Source: Triops longicaudatus
Lineage: Eukaryota; Arthropoda; Branchiopoda; Notostraca; Triopsidae
Assembly (NCBI GenBank): GCA_022885665.1
Contig: JAGQDJ010000022.1
Coordinates: 124,001 to 188,000 of the forward strand
Length of the DNA stretch: 64,000 nt
Reading direction: 5' to 3'
Part shown: positions 1 through 13,500 of the stretch, piece after piece
Numbering within the stretch: position 1 is the first letter of the stretch
Layout of the letters: every line of letters begins with the position of its first letter
Notes under the pieces: model-generated
Seen by the model: the letters and a program-made list of their open reading frames with translations, nothing else
Told to the model about the DNA's origin: nothing
Database searches by the model: none
Program-made: the position numbers and the translations under genes

Positions 1-125
1 TGATAAAAATCGTAACCAGGGGGGTTGTAGGGGTTTAACACCCCCGAAATTTGTAACTTTGTAATGTTAGCATAGGCGACTAACATAGTGTAAAAGAAAA
101 ATTGCATGCGAAGCCCCCACTACCT
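1..125 (-). repeat. Dispersed repeat family, copy A (cut by window edge)
   Basis: Read on the minus strand, this stretch resembles the segments at 5327-5492 and 54430-54561. Shared blocks are a GCATGCAATTTTT-like stretch, a TAGTCG-CTATGCT-AC block, and a G-rich stretch followed by TGTTAAA-CCCC. The far end carries GTAACC next to a run of G, matching the CCGTACC-type ends of the other copies. The element probably continues beyond base 1. It is likely a short non-autonomous DNA transposon, but this rests on comparison by eye. Confidence 0.6.
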
Positions 126-276
126 TAAACTCAAACGCATGGATACGGCCATGTAATGATAGGACATTGTAATACAATCTTATTTACGTACGCATATCAC
201 AACGAATGTTATATTCCAGAAAATGGGTAACGCGTACTGTATTTGGTCTTGTTGATAGGTAATGCAAAAAAAGTAA

Positions 277-662
277 GACTTGACTTAATGAAATTCGTTT
301 TATTTTAATCCAAAATCGGTGTAGTCTCGAACATTGTAATTAATAAGAATTTCTATTTATGGTGGAAGATTCCTTTGCTGGTTGACTATTCCTCCAAAAT
401 GGCAAATGATACATGAATAAAAGAATAAGAAGTAGTAACCCTACAGGTATTCATATAACAAGTATACTTGGAATACTTGGTAGTTTGCCGCAGGCTTGAT
501 AAATACTTGTAGGGTTACACTACTTCTTATATTTTTATTCGTTTATTTATTTGTTGTTTGCCATTTTGTAGGTATAGTCTCCCGCCAAGGAATCTGCCGC
601 TATAAATAAAAATTTTTCCTTAATTAAATTCTTCCTACGCGAACTTCATTCGGTCAAGGTCT
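277..662. repeat. Long imperfect inverted repeat (fold-back / MITE-like)
   Basis: The left arm (about 277-449) and right arm (about 506-662) are reverse complements of one another over most of their length, with small indels. Clear paired blocks are AGACTTGACTTAATGAA against AGACCTTGACCGAATGAA at the outer ends, AAGATTCC against CAGATTCC, CAAAATGGCAAA (exact), and AAGAAGTAGT followed by AACCCTACA. The unpaired centre is about 55 nt. The left arm has roughly 25 extra bases near its outer third. No open reading frame or convincing target-site duplication was seen. It fits a decayed fold-back transposon or MITE better than a single microRNA precursor, which would be shorter. Confidence 0.75.
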
Positions 663-712
663 CCCATATATTTCATTTTCTTAATACCCTGAATTCGAAC
701 AAAACTATAAAA

Positions 713-967
713 TTAGCCGCAGGTTTCGTAAATTAACAACGACTTTTCAGTTAACGTTTGCAAATTACGTATTGCAATACTAGGATGTTCGTGTATTAAT
801 ATGGATGCTGTAGCCGGGGAAATGCCGTCGATGGTACTGTACTGCGGCGTCAAATTGCCTTCAGATTCTGGACCATGCTTCTTCCCGGAATATTTACCCG
901 CTGCTAATCCAGTGTGAAGCCAATACTCCTGACCGCCTTTTGGGTACAAAGGCACCGCCTTGACCAT
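713..967 (-). CDS. Unrecognised short ORF, possible exon
   Basis: An ATG-started frame of 84 codons runs to a TAA on the minus strand. Its base composition is richer in G and C than its surroundings and the residue mix is ordinary, with no low-complexity run. Just upstream on the same strand is an AG preceded by pyrimidines, so the frame could be the last exon of a gene whose other exons lie further right. I could not find those exons and recognise no domain. At this length a chance open frame is quite possible. Confidence 0.2.
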   Translation of the reverse strand: MVKAVPLYPKGGQEYWLHTGLAAGKYSGKKHGPESEGNLTPQYSTIDGISPATASILIHEHPSIAIRNLQTLTEKSLLIYETCG

Positions 968-3639
968 TAGTTTCTGAGAACGTTAAGATCTACCCAATAA
1001 AGCAAGAAAGGATTTTTTTTATTTTATACGATTTTAAGGTCCGCTTGAAAGTAATCTTCAGAAAAAGGTTTCTGGAAAGCTGTAATTGAAGCCCTCAAAG
1101 TTTGCACAACCTCTCTGGCTCACACTTTTTTTTTATCAAGGGTGCAACAAGGGTGCCGACGTAGGAAGTTGGGGCTCGTGTAAAACAAGCGTGAGATTGT
1201 TGACAGGCATGGCGAATTAACCCGGGGTTAAACGGATGGCGACAAGTGGAACCTGCATGGCACGGTACGGCACTGCAGCTGTAGAATTCCCACATCAAAA
1301 ATTGAAACCCTAGTTCCAAAGTTGCACTATAAAATAGAGGCACACAAAAGTGCACGACTTGTTGGATCACATAAAGTTTGCATGATATTAATAAATCCGA
1401 TTTCAATCGCACGAACAATGGGACTTCCCAGTAAGGGTAATAGGCCCCCCTCTGAAAAGACAGGGAGTAAAAAAGAAAGTTGTCGCTGTTTGAAATGTAC
1501 AATTCTGAAGTGCACAGTTCGCTGTAATTTGGGTCTATGTTAATTAGTCAGCTGCGCTACTTGCTCCCATTTGTCAGCTCCCATACTCAGCACATGTTGA
1601 GCTGAAAACTTTTAAAAACCTCTCCCTTTTCGGCATTCCACTTTGGGTCACCCTACAGCCTCCCAAATTTCCTAAGTCAGTACCACGTGTTAGAGCCATG
1701 ATTAATGGACCGTAATTGGTCGTGATTGTCAACAGGATTCATCTTCATGTCAACTGTACTTGTGTCCCTTCATCTACACCCTTGTCCTTCTTTTTCGGCT
1801 AATTCTTAAAAGCGACCAGCGGTCTAAACGTTCCAGTAATGTAGCTTCCTACCGAACTCCGAATTCCACTCCACCGAGAAAACTCTTTTAAAACCTACTC
1901 TAGGCTACTTCAAATAATAGGATACGATGCTAAGCGATCTTTTCTTATGGGATAAAGTGCACAACAGTACGAAGTTTGGGAGTATCGTATGGGCTTCGCA
2001 TGATAAAGAATCTTCTCCCGCTTGCTCAAGAGTATCACATATCGCTCCCCATTCAGTTAGTAAGCAAGCAAATCCGAGTAACTAGCGCAAAGCTCGAAGA
2101 AATCCTCCTGTCTAAACCTCCTCCTCTTTCCCCTACTACCCTTCTTCTTTATCCTCATCGCTAACACATACACACACGCGGGTAAACCAATGAGAAGTTA
2201 CGTGTCATGTGTGAGCCAATAGAATACAAGGATAGTTACATTGCGCCGTCGAGCTCATCGATCTTTCCTTGCTAGATTTCCCGGATCTCAAGTCTTCGTT
2301 GCTGGTACGCCAGCCTTGTAATTCCCCTCTTGTCCTAGAGACTAGCAAAGTTTCCGCTAGCTCAGAGCTGAGAAAACAAACCCAACTACAGGAAAATTGC
2401 CGAGGATAAACACTCGTAAGTCCACGGCTCCATCTCAGCATTGTGAACAATATTGTTCAGTTTCTAATGTTTTTTTTTTACCTGCAAGTAAACAAGAAAA
2501 AGCGGAGCCGATACGTCAGTAAAAGATGGATCAATTAAAACTATCTAAATTGACGAGATGAATAAAATAACGTGTCAGGGCTACGTTTTTGTATTATACA
2601 ACATACTTTCAAGAACTTCTAGCGTTATAAATGTCAAACGGAGAGTGCTGCAATTTGTTTCCTAGAAAGTTTACCTTCGACAGGAGCAGTCATAATGTGT
2701 ATGTTTTCACGAGACAAAAGTTGGATGGTACGTGGTAGAGTCAGACTGAAGGTCTTTCTTTTTATAAAGTACAAAAGTATAAAGATGTGAACTAAAGTTC
2801 TATAAAATACTACTTTCCGTCATATTCTGTACGAAACTAACAAGAGGCTAAGCGGAACAGCTTTTACAGTTAAATAAATAAATTAGCCAATCGTGTAGTT
2901 AATTTTAGTTGCCTCTTTCGCTGAAATAAAATAGAACTCACAAATATTTTGGCTGAAACAACTTAATACGAAATTAAATGTCATAACAGCTTTTGAAGAC
3001 TTTGTCGACAACAGTAACAAAAAGTAATATAACCAAGAACTGATACTAGCGTCAATGTGGATGTCAACAAAGGAAAAAGTGTAAAACAATGTCTATTTCC
3101 TATTCATATTGACTAGTGATGAAGGCTGTCTCTCCGAATTAACAATATTTCTTCAAAAGCAAATTGTATGTCTCATGGCAGAACTCAACGCTTCCATTTG
3201 AGGACATATTGGAGTTTGGAACTATCGTACTTTGAGTTTCCACTGTGCCTTTGCTGATCACGCTTACGATCAAGTTTGGACTTCCTAACTGCAATTCCAA
3301 GTAGTTTATTCTCTTGGAATCAGCGCAACATCTGTTTTGAATCCCTACTTGAACTCCACTCCAAATCTTCCTAGCACGTAAAAAAGGCACTGTACAAGTT
3401 TCCACTTGAGGCTAATGCTCATCAAGTATCAATACGTTTTATAATAGCGACAGACATGTGTCCCCTTGCTCTTGAGATTCAATACAATAGGCTTTTGTCG
3501 ACTCCGCGGGAAAACACGACTGTTCTCGCGAGCTCCCGGTCTTTTTTAAAATGTATCTTGGTTTTTCTTTCTTTTCTCTTTTTTCTTCACCGTATCCACT
3601 ACTTCTTCTTGTTACCTCCCATGATTGATCTTCTGACAG
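968..3639. other. Gene-free stretch upstream of CBFB
   Basis: Only scattered short open frames are present on both strands, without splice-consistent neighbours or recognisable domains. Homopolymer A and T runs are frequent. Nothing here supports a gene. Confidence 0.5.
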
Positions 3640-3960
3640 CCTCCCTTGGGGAGAGGAGGGGTATCAAACACGCCTCTTGATCTTAAAAGCCCGCCCTTTG
3701 GCATTGGCTATCCGATCTGGTGTAGCAGGGAGTGAGCGAGTCACGTCTGTCCAATCGCCTGCTCGACAACACCGTTTTCCGCCCAGCATATTTAGTATAC
3801 TATATAACGCTGACAGATCCAAAAAATCCCGGACCCCCAAGAATTTTCATGGACGCTGTCCTGTCGCTGTCCCTGGCCACAGTTCCACAAGTTGCCTTGG
3901 TGCATTCAGTCCTCTAAAAAAACGCACGCGACCAACGCCACCGTAGGTTCAGCGCATTGT
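3640..3960 (+). promoter_or_regulatory. Candidate CBFB promoter region
   Basis: This is a locally GC-richer block in AT-leaning DNA. In order it holds a CCCGCCC GC-box-like string near 3690, an inverted CCAAT box (ATTGG, 3703-3707), a direct CCAAT (3751-3755) and TATATAA (3801-3807). The first coding exon of CBFB at 4528 is preceded by a pyrimidine tract and AG at 4509-4510, which suggests a non-coding upstream exon, and this block is well placed to start it. The evidence is motif spacing only; no transcription start is shown. Confidence 0.35.
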
Positions 3961-3994
3961 CGTCAGACTTGACTTACTTTTCGCAGTAAGAGTG

Positions 3995-4019
3995 GGTGTA
4001 AGGTGTAAGGTGTAAGGTG
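3995..4019 (+). repeat. Short tandem repeat, 7-bp unit GGTGTAA x 3.5
   Basis: Three perfect copies of GGTGTAA are followed by GGTG. It is a microsatellite-scale repeat upstream of CBFB with no evident function. Confidence 0.9.
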
Positions 4020-4527
4020 CTCTCTAGTACTAGCGAAATATCCGAAAAACAAACAAGACGAAAGGGAAACAATTCTCATCTGGTATTCAACAAGCAAAGG
4101 AAGTTGTTAAACCCAACCCGGCGGCCACTGAGAAACCCCTGAGCTTTTCCTTGAGAAGCCTCAGTCACCTGATAACTCGGGACCAAGAAACCCGGGAAAC
4201 TTCCTCGGAGCTGCACACCTGTACTTCACTTACCTGCCTCGTGCATGTGTGTGTTTAAAACGTGTGAACACGACGGTTAACTCTTTCTAGAAAAGATTCC
4301 AAGCTTAACGCAATTCTACCACACAACGTCAAGCACCCTTGCTAAAGGAAAAAAGAAAATAACTAAGCTTGAATTAAGTGTTATAATGGACCCTGTTCGA
4401 GCCTAATAGTGGTAGTAAACTGCAAAGACTCGGCTTGAGGGGAGTATTGTTTCCAGTTATTGGAACAAGTGTGGCTTGGAAAGGACGATAAACAGTTTGT
4501 TTCTTTATAGTGTCTTTTGATCAAGTA

Positions 4528-7500
4528 ATGCTAGCCAATATGTTACCTTACGAAACACTGGGTTTGTACGAACAGGCCAAGCCCAGTCTGGTGTACAAAG
4601 TGCCCAGGGTCGTCCCAGACCAAAAAGCAAGGTTTGAGTCAGACGAGTTGTTTCGGCGACTCAGCCGAGAATCCGAGGTAAGCATGAGCTATAAGCACCA
4701 ATTACAAGCAATTTAGTCAAAAGGGGGGAAAAACTTACAAGACCCGGACCTTCGTAACGTGAACTTGAACCAAGGGGGAAAAAAAAGTTAGAATCTCTCG
4801 CTTCGCGGGTTCCTGTTCAATTTTCGCTCCTCCGTTTTTACTTGAACTTTCAATGCATCTTAAAAATAAAACGTAAATGGAAAGAAAAGGCTATAAATGA
4901 GTGGGATTAGTAATGCACTAAAAACATGACCATACTGAAAAAGTTCAGATTCGATTGACTTGTCCCTATTTTCTAAGGACGTATTCAGTATAGTGTATAA
5001 GGTAAGGAAACGGAATGCAATGGAAGGTAAGTGTTTAAACTGAGTGAAATTGAATACTGCAGTACAAGACTCTGTACTTTAAATGAAAACTTTAGAACAT
5101 GTATATAAAATTTCTTCTCCAGATTTTTCGTAAAGCTTGTGTAACAAACGCGCATATTTGGACTGCACAATAAAATGCCATGAGTGCTTCGAGTTCTTAA
5201 ATGCTTTCAGTGCAGTTAAACATTACGGCAAAAGCAGTAATACCTTGAAGATAAACTGGCACGAATTTCTAATCCCCTTTATTTTATATAAAAGTTTTTG
5301 TGTAATTCAGTGCATTACTACCAGATCCGTACCTACGCTTTTGGTTCGGGGAGTGTTATGAAGTTTTGGGGGATGTTCTCCATAGGCAATTTTTTTTAGA
5401 CACCTGGAGACCTGGACACTTGCTTATGCTCACCGCGATAAAGTTAACATTTCGGGGATGTTAAAAACCTCTAACCCACCCTCTGGGTAGGGAGGTGATT
5501 GCTACAGTGAAAGGGAGTAATGAGTGTTTTAACCAGGCAAAACTAAAAAAAAAAAAATATAAATGCTTCTGGGTTCGATTTAATACAAACTGTCACGCGA
5601 ATTTTGTTATTTTTGAAACCCAATTTCCTTTCATCGGGTGCCCTCAAAACTGCAGACAAGGAGACGCAATTCTTAACATCTGTATCAGCCAAGTCTAGCG
5701 AAGTTAGTAGGCTTGTCTTATAAAGCTTTCACGTTTTAAAAATCTCCGTCAGGAGGGTAACAATGAAGTCAAGTCAGGAGAGTGTGAAAGTTTATATCAA
5801 AGAAACCTTCCTTCTTTCTCACTTGTCTGTATTTAACGAAGACCTCAGAATACTCTCCAACTGGGATTTAAGTAAACTATCCATTCACGTCTTCCACCTT
5901 TTTCCATAGTGTCCAAAACCAGCATACCTGGAGAGAGCGCCAGGGTTTCAATTCATTCATCAAGTCCCAGAAAGCAACGGCGCCCCCTTAAAACGAGGCA
6001 ACACTATTGTTAACTTTGTGGTCATTTTCGACTTCCCAAACTCTTTTTCTCCAAGATTCGACGCCTGCTGCTTATTATACGCTCCCGACGCCCTCAAGCA
6101 AACAAGTTTTCTTCGGTGAAAAGGCCTCAAGCTGCTTTTGGGAAGCTAAGGGGGGAGGGAGGCAAGCTATTAAATGCTTTTCAAAATGGCCTAAACAGGG
6201 CCAATGGTGTGTATTCTACAAAAAAAGGGCAAAAAGAAGATTCTACTTGAAATATTCGTGAGTGGCACGTCAATAGTTACTAGCGTTAAGGAATGCTCCT
6301 TCAGTACTTAATTGACTGGTCTTACTTCGAGGTCGCTTTTCAAATTCTGTTTGCGGTTTTCCGACCGACTTATCGGATCGGTGTGGTTTCCAACCCCAAA
6401 CTCCCTTCTGTCGTTCTCTGAAATTTCCATAACTTACCAACACCAACGTTCCTAAAATTGTAGGATAAGATTTTGATTGTGTGTTTTTGGTGTACTTTGT
6501 ATTGTAGGTTCGTTACGTCGGGTATCGCGATCGCCCACTCGAAGAACGTCAGATGCGATTCCAAGCCGGTTGCCGCGAGGGCCATACCGAAATTGTGAGT
6601 TTTTTCTTTGTAAAATGCTGACTGTTGAAAGTTGATATTTGTTCTGCCCGCTTTTGTGCAACTCAAAAGCAATTCAACGCCCGTAAAAGACGTCAAGACC
6701 TCTCAGCATCCTTGAGGGATGAGAGCTGTATCCCTGAGCGGGCCATTCGTTGTACAAGATGAGGCAGCTTGTTAGGATTAACGGTTGTAATTTCTGCGCT
6801 TCAACACACTCCAATTGCTGCAGCAATGCGCTCAAAGGAGAGCCAAAGCAAGGAGGGCTTTCTTGAACTCCCTCGACACGGGATAGGTTCTCTGGGACGG
6901 CATGAAGTTAGTCTTCGGATCAATACTTTGGCTCATTCGCGCAGGTCTCCAAGGAACTGAGAAGAAACGACTCAAAAACTGCTCAAAAGACGTCGGATTA
7001 TCAACATCCCAGAGCAGACTTTTCGCATACAAAATGCCGTTCCATGGATACTTGGGAGTATGGCGACGGCGCGTAAGGCGAGCTTGGCAACTAACGCGGC
7101 CGATCGCCCTGGAACTTTCCCACGAAATATCTGTGCAGCTAAACGTTTCTGGCATAGAAACTGAGAGATTCCAGTGGGGAATTTTGCTGTAATCGACATC
7201 TACAACGGAAACTCTACCAATTTTTTTCTTTTCGTTTTCGTTTTTCATTCTCTGATCGTCAACCCACATTTGTCCCAATTCAGAGTTGTCAATTAGGCTA
7301 GGCGACTGGGGCAGATGAAGGTCGTTCCAGGAATATTTTGGACGGACAGATTCTTGTACAGCTTCCTTTTTTTCTTCCAATGGGATTATCTCCAAACCAC
7401 ACTTCCTTTATAAACTGTTTTTCTACGCTGTTTTTCCCGTGTCGTGTACCAGAACAACTATCAGGAGCGCCCAAGCAACCAGGCCATAAGAGTTAGCCCC

Positions 7501-10500
7501 GTCAGCATTAGACGACTTGTCGTGGTATAGGAACGTCCCAAGAAAACCGCACCGAACACTTCTTCTATCCCTGGCTGTACCAAATTAGAAATTGATATTT
7601 AATACAGTCTCAACGAAAACTTTGAAAGAAAATGGAAAGATAGGGGGAGTCGAAGGTTAGCAACGAGCTTATCTTGCTCCAACGAGGAAAAAGAGCCCGA
7701 GTATTAACTTGCAAGTAACTTTTGTAACTGATCCGTTTTTGTCTAAGCTTCATTGTGATGTCTGGAAGGCAGCAAAGGATCACCAGGTCCTTCGACTTCC
7801 GATTAATGTAAACCTATATCTCAAAACTACCCAGAGAAACCTGACAAATTTGTGTAACTAGAGAGAGCAACTCGAGAATCTTCTGCTTTTTTCTCATTTT
7901 TTTTATTTTTTTTTTTTATACAGGCGATTGTGGCCACCGGGACTAATTTTCAGCTTGTGTTTGGACCCGGAACATTGGGCTACAACAGTGATGGCCGAGA
8001 TTGTGATTTCGACAAGGAACCTGGCAAGGTAAGAAGTTTCTTAACTGCGACCACGTCCTATATTTCTAAAATAAGTGTGAGGCTTACGGTACGTCTTTTT
8101 AAATGCCCATTTTAAGCGGGAGGCTAAGGCATTAAAAGAACCGCAAGACCTATCGAAACGTACTTGGGGATGTCATTAACGTCAAAACCAATTCGTAGGA
8201 CATCTTCATTGCTAAATTCAGTGGGAAAGTATCCTTAAAAAAGGGGTTTGGAACCACTGTTGTTTCCTTGCATGGCAATCGCAGTTATTAGTCAAAGAAG
8301 TAAAAACCGACAGCTTGTATGGGAGCGCAAGAAACAAGTGTTCTTTGTAAAGTAATCCTAGTTGACCTGTAGGGGTATTTTTACTACACTACTATTCGGG
8401 AGGCTCTGGGTCTTGGAACGAAGGGTTTAGCTGGAAGGTTCTCGTAAAATGCTACGCATCTGATGCTTATTGACGTGCAGAGCCAAAACAGTTCAAGCTC
8501 AAAATTTTGCTTCGATGGTCATAAAACCGCACCCTTTGCTAAATAGCTCAAGAAAAAGTCTGGGGACCCCGAGAGGTTTTTATAGCTTGAAGACCATAGG
8601 ATGGTGGATATTTTGTTAAGAAGGGGTTGGGTTTTTCAACGTGGTTGAGATCTTGTGTTGGCATTTCAGAAACTTCTTTCGGTTGTTTTGGCTTACCTGG
8701 GCACCCTGGGCAAATCACCAAAACCCCTCTTCCAGATGTAAAACAAACGTGACGAGAAACAAACTGGAAGCAACGTCTTAAAAAGTTTAACCACGTGGCA
8801 ATCTAAGACTTTTTAAAACCGATAACTAACCCCAAGGTCCGCGTTGTTGTTATTGAGAAGTTGCGCAGATAACAGAGGACGCACTCCGGCAAGACCAAGC
8901 TTGGTAAGCGGTCGGATTGGGTTGGGAAGAGCATACCCTCTTGTATACCCTCAAGTATACTGTACCGTCATAACAAGCCATTTTTGCCTGGCTTTTACGA
9001 TACCCTGCCATAAACCCTACCAAAAACAGAACATTTTATTAAAATTTTAGACCATAATACCACCGAGCTATTTGCTAGGAATGTGGAGAGACACGAATGA
9101 CTTGATTGACCTTACTTGATTCTGCTACCTCTCTACCTGAAACTTTCAGCGGGGAAATGGCCACGAAGATAAAACTATTGTCTCTTTCCTATTTTGATTC
9201 CATTTAGCAAAGAGTAAAAAAGTTTGGTTATCTCAACCTTGTGTCACGTTTGGGTTAGGAGGACGACGTCCTAGGGGGGGAGGACCCAGTGTTGATTTAC
9301 GACCATACACAATTTTTAGGACTTTTAGCTGAGGTTTTAGCAACTTCTTGACAAAAAGTCCCATCCTCACCGCCACACCTGTACAGTTTGGTGCAATTCT
9401 TAAGCCACTATTGGGGACCACCAACGGTGTTTTGGTATTTGCTGAAAATGCAAATGCTTCTGATTTCACAGCCCTTAACTTCCTCTAAAGACTGGGCCCT
9501 AACAATGAACTTACAAGTTGTTCACTTTGAACCCAGTAGTTAAAAGCTCTCGTGCGCGCTTGATTGTTTCATTGTTGGAAGCATCAGCCATGAACCCCCC
9601 TCCTAAAAATGCCCACAGTAAAAGCAGAATTTCAGCAGCTATAGAATGAAAACTAATGACCAATCCGAGCGCATTATTCGCTTGGTTGGAGACTTGAAGA
9701 CCTCCCGGTGTTTATTCGGAACATCTTTGTGGACAAGTTAGCTGCCTTTTTTTAAAAAACCGACAGGACACAAGGCGCAAGCAGCGAGTCTACTGGAAAC
9801 ACAAGGATGGAACGTGGCGCTTTCTTCCTCATGAACCACTTCACAAAGTAATAGCCCACCTTTTAGAAAGGAGGTTTTTCGGATGTTTCGTCGTCTTCGG
9901 GACACGAAAAATGGAAGGGATATGTATACTAAGGGGGGAGATTCGTAGGCTAGGTTTCATTTGAATAGAAATCCCATTAGGCGGACAGTGTCCAGCGGTT
10001 CCTTGATGGGGTTCAGCATTGTCTGTCCCCAAGACAAGAAATGTGGATGGCGGTTTGCGTTGCTTTTCTTCAGTGAGCTTGCATATTCTGTGTCGCCGAA
10101 GGAAGATGCCCACCCGATTAGATAGTTACGGTGCAAGAATGCGACAAAACGAGGATTAGGCCCTTACAACACAACGAGCTTTGGACTATGGGGGCGAAAT
10201 ATTGTTGCAAGGCACAAAATAAACCTGGAACGTGCCACTGGGTTCCGAATAGAGCTACTTTTCTGCGCTGTTTGTTGCTCGACATGCGAATGTGGACATT
10301 CCTGGCCCAGGCCTATTCACATGTAATCCTTCTCGCACAAAAAGCGGAAAAAAAGGAAGGCTTTCACATGAGAACACCGTCAAGTAATAGTTTACATAAA
10401 AGACTACCCCAAATTACATCAATCCCCAATCTTGATGGGCCAATTTAACAAGCTTTAAAGGAGCCCCTATAAACATCTCCCCCAAGCTAGCTGGGAATGG

Positions 10501-13500
10501 TGATGGTGTATGCAATCCGTCCCGACGGTGTCTTGGATCCATTATGAAAAGCAGCTAGGCATCCCGAAAGTTAGCGAAGCGCAGCTGTCTCGGTAGTACT
10601 GTACAGCAGATGACGGTTATCATGCCACTCGCGGATGCGTTCAGACTGCTTCCCAATTCCAAGGCCCCGCTAACGGGGACTAATTTCACGTAGCTGGATT
10701 GTTGGAGTACTCCAGTCTCGGCTCGAGGATGGATATGGCGACGACAATCGTGTAATTTGGTGCAATTACTTTAGCCAGGAGCAAGCACACAAAGAAGGAG
10801 AGCGGTGGAAATCTTGGGAGGGCAATAAGCAGCGCAGAAAAGACCATTTACCTTCGCCCTTTTTCACGGGGCTTATTACTCACTTCCGGACGCCCCCAAA
10901 CTTTCACGTCTAATGTTCGTGTGAGTAGGAAGCCAGAGCTGTACTAATATGTGGCTTTTTACGAATAGGCTGTAACAAGTTTTCATATAAAACCTCCAAA
11001 CAGCGGAACCATGACCCATCCCCAAAGAAACTCTGTATACCTCAGCTCCTTTTTCTCTCGGGTAATTGTCTAATTCCTGCAGTTTAGCAATTGCACAAAT
11101 TTTGAACAGGGGATACATAAAAATTAAAGCGAAATAAAGACAACTTTATAACTTTTACTTTTAGCCGAGACGTTTAGAGTTAAATTGGCTTCGAAGGCGA
11201 GGTCTTCTAGCAACAAACAACTAACAGAGGGGAGCGCTATTATTGGGGGGCCTGGGTTCAACTACAACAGTCGGCGAAGATATGTGTCGCTTGTCGGCTG
11301 GGTCTAACAGAAAAGGGATTCAGAAACATCTCTGTTTGTTGGTCTTTGCTGCCAAAAGAGTAGCAGAGCCTCGGCTTGTTTACCCATGAAGCGTTAGCTA
11401 TACGCCAAGCACATCCTTTCAAGCCTATATGCTGTCTTCAGAGCGACGTGTATTAGGCTTTTTCGTGTGTTTTCTTTGTTTCTTTAAAGATTACGTGGAA
11501 GATGACAGGATAAAAGAGAAAAAAAAAAATCAAAGACAAAAGCTCATCAGGTTTTCGAAAAGTTGAATTTCCGAGTTGATACCATGCAAGAAGAGTTAGC
11601 TGGAGGGCAGGTGGAAAAGACCGGAAGGTTGGAGCCGTGGTGCTTGCTCATCTGTCTTCATTAAGTATTCATCAGAATATGGGGTCTGCATCGCGGGACC
11701 TAAAAGGTACCAACCTACCCAACGAGCGTTGCGGCAAATGGGTGGTTGCCTCTTTATTCCCCTTCCCGTTTCTTCTTCAGTAACGTCGTACTCGTTCCTT
11801 GTTGTGTGAACTACTTTAACATTAGATAATTATTTCCGACAACTCTCTAGGATAGCTACTGCAACGCAAGCTTTCACATATAAATCAAAGCGAGTCCCTA
11901 GAAATACAAAAGAAAGAAAAAGTTTGTAGTGGAGAGTCGCTCCTCGATTACCTCCCAATTAAATTGCGTAGATGAACACGATGGGCCAGCCCACAGAAAC
12001 CGGCTTCTTAAGATTACAGTTTCGCTTCTGGTTTTTGAAACCTTCCCTAGTATCAGTTAGAAGCCTTTGGTTAGAACTTTGGGGACTCCTGTCAGAAAAG
12101 AAAAACTATGGAAATGCAAGGTATGTTTTTTTCTTTCTATCTTCGAAAAGACCGCTAAGCTGCATCGCGCGGATGACAAAGTAAATTTAAATCGCCATTT
12201 GTCTTTTCTCAACTTCCAATCTTAGGCCATTTTTCCTGGTTCATAGGCTTACGTTGGTGGAGCTGCCTATGAGGTTGATTATCTATGCAAGTAGCGTAAA
12301 ACGGGGTCGAAAAAGGAACTTTCTGAAGGAGAAAAAGAGGTTGAGAACGTTTCAGCGTGGAAAGGTTGTCATTTACAAAGTTGCGCCCTGAGCGGCACTT
12401 TTCTGTTTGTGTCTTTAACACAGCAAGGGCTTGCGACGAGTTGCGTCACAGTGCATGTCACGCTCTGTCTATTTAATGAGTTTGAGGTGTAGAGTGTCTT
12501 GCAAATGCGTTACTTATCGGTAACGCCCAAACAAGGTCGGGCCTCAGCAGATATAGGCAACGCGGGACAAAAGTGTATCCACGGAAAATGCGTTACGCAA
12601 TCCTGAAAACCCTTTGCATTCGTTTAAAACTGACATGACGTTCCAACGCCTCATCCAAGTTCATTGTTAAATAGTTAAAGAATCTTTCCAGACGTATCAA
12701 CCAAGCATCCCAGTTTCAAATTTCTTCTCATGTATTGTCATCATGATGCCGACTTCAGTAAAAGTCTGTAATGGACACATTTAAAATTCGTGCAAGCTTA
12801 AGTTAACACGTTATCTGATTTTCAATATAGTGAATATCACTGATAGCATGAGTGTTTCTAAAAATTCAATTGGAACGTGAGCAAGGGGGCACAGTAACTT
12901 ATTAATGTATTGCGATAGTACGCAATTATGAATGGTGCCCTTCGATCTAGTTCGCACTTCAAGTGAATGTAGAAGAAGAGCCATGCTTATAGTGAATTTC
13001 TGAACGGGAAAATGAGATAAAACGGCAGTGAATGTTGGATTTTTTCTATTGGTGTTTAGAAAACTCGCAAAAGGCGAGTGGAGAAAAACAATGAACATTA
13101 TGTCGGCCGAAATAAGAATGTACACCTCTTCATAGCCGTATGCTAGGAGCTTGAAAAAGGTACCACCGGCTGCACGTTTTCGGGTGTTAATACTTATGGA
13201 CGTTTTGGAGTATATCGCTACTGCGTTTGACAACGAACCGTGCCCGAAAACGGCTTCAATAACAAGTATACGGTGTTTTCTGCTGTTTTCTCTCTGAGGG
13301 AGTTCCGTTTTGGTCAAGGAGGAATCCTTAGATAGGTATCACCGATGCCGGTTTATCTCTGACACAGGTAGCTTGGATTCCCGAAAGGTTATTCGATGAC
13401 AAGTTTTCGGTCAAATTTAATCATCGGTGGCAAGCGAGCTTGTGTTGTCATATGCTCTGGTAGCTTCTTGGCCGTTATAGAAAAGGACGACTTATTTTGC

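Noticed and set aside
12811..13317. 168-codon minus-strand ORF in CBFB intron 4
   Set aside because: No domain, no splice partners and composition like the surrounding intron. A chance open frame of this length is plausible in a window this size.
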